A stretch of 64,000 nucleotides of DNA, from positions 46,372 to 110,371 of the forward strand of contig QLIY01000540.1 of assembly GCA_003260075.1 (NCBI GenBank), read 5' to 3'. Below the pieces are notes generated by a model that saw only the letters and a program-made list of their open reading frames with translations, was not told where the DNA came from and searched no databases. Positions 60,701 to 64,000 of the stretch are shown in pieces (the stretch's first letter is position 1; each line of letters begins with the position of its first letter). This stretch comes from Phallusia mammillata. Lineage: Eukaryota > Chordata > Ascidiacea > Phlebobranchia > Ascidiidae. A program made the translations under genes and the position numbers.

Positions 60701-62008
60701 GGATACAATCAGCACAGCATTTGAAGGGACAAGCCGAGGGGCAATTTTAACAACACATTATATGGAGGAAGCTGATGCCTTGTGCTCGCGTGTTGCAATT
60801 ATGGTGCTGGGAAACCTCAAGTAAGNGAAGCTTGAAATGTACAAAAAACAAAGGGGTTTAAGCAAGACGTTTGTCATGATTTAACTTTTTGTGGTTTTCC
60901 AGGGATACAATCAGCACAGCATTTGAAGGGACAAGCCGAGGGGCAATTTTAACAACACATTATATGGAGGAAGCTGATGCCTTGTGCTCGCGTGTTGCAA
61001 TTATGGTGCTGGGAAACCTCAAGTAAGCTTTTTGCCAAATCAATTCAGATGTAGTTCGGGTGTTTAAAAACCTCTTTTAAAGACAGTTCAGCGATAAATG
61101 CTCTCATTAAGGTTTGGAATACTTTGTTGATAAACTATGACCAAGTCAATATATTTGAACCTGACATGTGTATATTTTAACAAATATTTGACATTACTAA
61201 ATTTTGACAAAACATTTCAATTGATAAAAAGATTTTGTTTAACATTGAACAGAATATTAACCATACACCACACTAAATGTGTAATTTGTGTCACCTGATA
61301 ACTGGATGAAAGGTTACATCAAATAACTTGTAAACTAAAACTTATAACTTTTCCACTGAGGAAGTTTAAGTGTATCTATCACTTTTGTCTAGGTGCATTG
61401 GATCAACTCAGCACCTGAAAAGTAAGTTTGGACAAGGATACATACTGGAAGTGAAGCTGAAACGTGTTGACACAGACAGCGGAAAGATACTTCATGAATT
61501 TGTACAAAAGGTTTCAAACAGCTCTACATATTTAGTCCTTTGTAAATGATTTTCTAAATCTACTTAAAAATTTTCAGCTATTTCCTGAAATTGCCAACCC
61601 TGAGGAGTTCAGCAACAGATTCGTGTACAAAGTAGCTCAGGACAATGTTGTTTCTCTTTCAACTGTTTTCTCACAGTTTGAAAGTGCCAAAGAGGAGCTT
61701 GGCATTGAAGAATACAGTTTTAGTCAGTCCACCCTTGAGCAGGTGAAAAACGTTTTTGTGTTTTATCAATAATCTTTTGTTTTTAAAGTGTCGAGCATCC
61801 CGCGTTAATGCACGACTTCACGCTTATGTATATAATGTAGCAGTCGTCGTGCAATGTTCTTGAAAGCTGTGATGTACATATATATATATTATCACTAAAC
61901 CTTTCGGGTAAAACCTGTTTTCCAATTACTTGTTTGTTTTAGGTTTTCCTGCAGTTTGCAAGGGAACAAGAACACGAAGAAATTCGTGCACCTGAGGACG
62001 AAGATTGA
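46588..62008 (+). CDS. ABCA5: ABCA5-like full ABC transporter
   Basis: About 38 exons join from ATG 46588 to TGA 62006-62008. The N-terminus ([19 protein letters not shown]) and first membrane span match the ABCA5 group (ABCA5/6/8/9/10). A large lumenal loop (to 47934) and the remaining membrane spans (48181-50491) precede NBD1: GHNGAGKT (Walker A, exon 51194-51360), LSGGQKRK (52142-52261) and [13 protein letters not shown] (52346-52484). The second membrane half lies at 54463-58502. NBD2 follows: GPNGAGKT (59276-59404), LSGGTKRK and [13 protein letters not shown] (60295-60465). The end carries [12 protein letters not shown] (61578-61742 and 61943-62008), an ABCA hallmark. Both ATPase sites look intact. 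Vertebrate ABCA5 is an endolysosomal lipid transporter, so that function is by homology. Exon 60701-60820 is duplicated at 60903-61022 across an N and only one copy is real. Confidence 0.92.
48687..48772. other. Long C run (86), probable sized gap
   Basis: Eighty-six C in the ABCA5-like intron between exons 48481-48567 and 49600-49741, without flanking duplication. The exons on both sides join in frame, so no coding loss is evident here. Confidence 0.65.
52003..52012. other. C-run gap placeholder between duplicated ends
   Basis: Ten C between copies starting TTTATTGCCTGCAAG at about 51889 and 52013, about 114 bp with a few substitutions, in an ABCA5-like intron. Confidence 0.8.
52800..53228. 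mobile_element. hAT-type element, 429 bp, perfect 8-bp TSD
   Basis: The ends are CAGTGGTTCTCAACC and GGTTGAGAAACACTG, with further subterminal symmetry (GCGACCCC and GGTCGCGATCCCC). Identical flanks ATTTAGTT lie at 52792-52799 and 53229-53236. There is no ORF. It lies in the intron before ABCA5-like exon 53254. Confidence 0.9.
56498..56507. other. C-run gap placeholder between duplicated ends
   Basis: Ten C between copies starting GTCAGTGCTTTTTTTTC at about 56408 and 56508, about 90 bp with a few differences. Confidence 0.8.
57036..57046. other. C-run gap placeholder between duplicated ends
   Basis: Eleven C between copies starting AACACAACATCTTATG at about 56927 and 57047, about 108 bp with a few differences. 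Confidence 0.8.
57533..57542. other. C-run gap placeholder between duplicated ends
   Basis: Ten C between copies starting ATCAAATTTTATGTAA at about 57419 and 57543, about 113 bp with several substitutions. Confidence 0.8.
59834..60167. mobile_element. hAT-type element with TAGGGATG ends, 334 bp, perfect TSD
   Basis: The ends are TAGGGATGCACCGAG and GGCACATCCCTA, inverted repeats of a different sequence class from the other elements here. Identical flanks ACTACAGA lie at 59826-59833 and 60168-60175. The interior has repeated GAGC/CGAG motifs and no ORF. It lies in the ABCA5-like intron between exons 59706-59806 and 60295-60465. Confidence 0.88.
60625..61027 (+). repeat. Identical 201-bp tandem copies around one N, duplicating an ABCA5-like exon
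   Basis: 60625-60825 and 60827-61027 appear identical, separated only by N at 60826. Each carries the NBD2 exon [13 protein letters not shown]...[17 protein letters not shown] with its acceptor and donor. Exon phase is 2 in, 2 out, 120 bp, so including both copies would keep the frame but repeat 40 residues that ABCA proteins have once. It is most likely an assembly join. Confidence 0.85.
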
Positions 62009-64000
62009 TTAAAGTTGTGTGTTAATTGTATCGTCAGTTTTGCATGTATTTGTTAGTTGTTGCAACATATAAGTATTTCTGGTCTTTTTTAGTTTATATG
62101 TCGCCTTAATTTTTTTGTATTATGCCAAGTTTCGTTCACTTTTTTCTAAAAGTAAAGCTTAAACCTAAGTTAAAAACTCAAAAAACAATAAAAGTGTAAT
62201 CGGACACCAGAGTAGTTTTCGCAAATGATACGCTTATTCGAACTTAGTTCCATGACATTCCATTTGTATAAATGCACTGGAAGCCTACCCTGTTTTATTG
62301 CATGTTGATTGACTTACGTTCTTTGCACTAATTCACTATTGCCACTTTTACAGTAGAAAAGTGTTGTTTCGTTTAATTATTTTTGATCTCCCCATTCTTC
62401 TTTATGCAAATATTAATGTTAAAGTTGTTTCGTAAATTGATTCGCAAAATATCTGGAAGTTTACATTCCATTATGCATAGTTGATAATATAATCAATAGG
62501 TTGCGGTTTCGGGGTAATGTCGTACTTTTTTTGAAACTTTCACCTAAAAGCAGAATGTTTTTAAGAAATGTAAAACTAGTTCTTTAAATGAACAATGTAA
62601 ATGAGATTTACGTCACGAACTTCGGTGACGATTTCATGGGATATGCTTAGTAAAAATGCACTTGCTTCTTTTATTGCTTGTTATTAGACTTACTCCCTTT
62701 GCACTATTTTAATCTTGTTACTCCCATTCAGCGAAAAAAGTGTGGTCCCGTCCATTTACTTTAAATATAATGTATGCAAATGTTTTATCCATGTTGTATA
62801 TTCACCATTCATTTCCATAGTAAGTGTTTTTTTGAGCGATTTGAGCCTTAGGATTTAAACAGCAAATGTGCGGACGTTTTTAGCAGTTTTGATGTATGAA
62901 AACGATTGCGGATTTAAATATCATTATCTGTTGTTCTTACTCTATTGGCTCTCTTTCATGTCAACGATGTATCTCTTGAATTTTGATCGACTACTTTTCA
63001 TGCACATTTACTATCAAACAATACGACCGTTAAAATAACCGTAATTTAGCTCTATGAAGCTGTGTATAAATACCACATTGTACAAATGTACTGAACTGAA
63101 TTCAATGGACTTCAAATCATCATACTCTAAAGCTTGTGTTTTATGTACAAGAAAAGTTTTACGCAGCAAATTATCACAGGTTACTGCAGTAGAATCACGC
63201 ACTTCCTAAACGCAATCAAATAATAAACAGGCAATTGTGTGGTAAATATAAACATTCTTTTTCAAGTTGCAAAACGTTTGAGAATTCTTCGCCTGAAACA
63301 AAAAAGAAGTGTAGTTTGAAGTGTAATTCACACCCGATATAATGAGTTGGTTGTGAACGCGTTGATAAATCGACCAAATATTGCGATGTATCTCACTGCC
63401 ATCGCTTAAATATCTGCGATACGAAGGGATTCCATGGTCCCTGTTAGCCGCATTCTTTGTTTAAATTTCTGCTCGCAGTCAAGCTTTCATGATCGTTAGT
63501 GTGTACACAGAAGACACAGTCTGTATTGTGGTCAACCTGGAAAAAATACGCGGAAAATATCCAAAAAAACACATCAGTTTAAGTTGACTTACTTCATAGG
63601 TTTCTTGTGCCACGTGACACAGTCACGGCGAAACCAATCCCAAAATACTGTCTGTACATTAGCTTGTGACTGATTAGAATGTGCTAGATGTTTAGGTCTT
63701 ACTTGGTCGGCGATTTAACGCCTCTGAAAACCTGTTGCTCTGGGATTGGACTATCGTTTACGTCGAGCCATCCGATTCATGGCTACAAGTTCAACGGTAA
63801 CTCCCAAGAAATTGCAAAAGTGGTGTCTGGAATATGTTCATAAACACACGTCATAACAAGCTTACTTCTCGAAGAAAAATGCACCGATCCACACAAACTG
63901 CGTTTGAGATTGATGCCTCTGTCAAAATGACATCTTCACATACAACAAACGTCTGTAGCGGTCACGTGCTTTTAAACCATCATTTTGGCACTTTGGTTTG
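62009..64000. other. 3' flank of ABCA5-like gene; no gene seen
   Basis: AT-rich sequence with AATAAA at about 62187, a candidate polyadenylation signal for the ABC transporter. Beyond it I see no ORF with coding character, tRNA or repeat structure. The last 700 bp are somewhat less AT-rich and may approach another gene. Confidence 0.4.

Noticed and set aside
1..64000. CRISPR arrays, prophage, operons or bacterial systems
   Set aside because: The sequence is eukaryotic with spliced genes; no direct-repeat/spacer arrays or prokaryotic gene organisation.

Overview
This window is animal nuclear DNA, most likely from an ascidian tunicate of the Ciona type. That is an inference from compact, AT-rich, intron-dense genes, the proteins they encode, a pair of eukaryotic tRNA genes and many short hAT-type elements. 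It is not prokaryotic: nearly every gene had to be assembled exon by exon from GT-AG splice sites. I found no new defence or mobile system. The genes recognised are conserved metazoan families.

Layout: 189-5051 (+) is the 3' part of a gene with about six Tudor-like (DUF4537-type) modules. It converges, 47 bp apart, on RSPH14 (5099-8304, -), a radial-spoke armadillo protein. ACAD10 (9045-17949, +; 20 exons) is divergent from RSPH14 and encodes a HAD-hydrolase/APH-kinase/acyl-CoA dehydrogenase fusion. Two tandem tRNA genes (Gly-GCC, Glu-UUC) lie at 18.5-18.7 kb. The homeobox gene orthopedia (otp) is at 20865-23095 (-), followed by about 2.9 kb with no gene. An unrecognised 437-residue protein is at 25949-28172 (-). 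ETFRF1/LYRM5 is at 29440-29799 (+). FYCO1 (31414-42071, -) has RUN, coiled-coil, FYVE and GOLD parts. An intronless, SURP-less SUGP1-like gene is at 42537-43946 (-). A LINE remnant is at 45.7-46.1 kb. An ABCA5-like full ABC transporter (46588-62008, +; about 38 exons) fills most of the rest. The last 2 kb shows no gene.

Functional themes: ACAD10 and ETFRF1 both touch mitochondrial acyl-CoA oxidation and electron-transferring flavoprotein. FYCO1 (late endosome/autophagosome transport) and ABCA5-like (endolysosomal lipid transport in vertebrates) are both endolysosomal. RSPH14 is ciliary. The co-location may be chance.

The most important structural observation concerns data quality. The + strand carries 23 pure C runs and no comparable G runs. 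Seventeen are a spacer of 10 C, or 11-12 C including native bases, lying between two nearly identical copies of the same 60-190 bp sequence. Five are long runs of 30-86 C without flanking duplication. A single N (60826) sits between two identical 201-bp copies. This is what unmerged allelic contig ends joined across gaps would give if the gap Ns were written as C. These runs interrupt otp and FYCO1 coding sequence and create false partial exons in ACAD10, FYCO1 and ABCA5-like.
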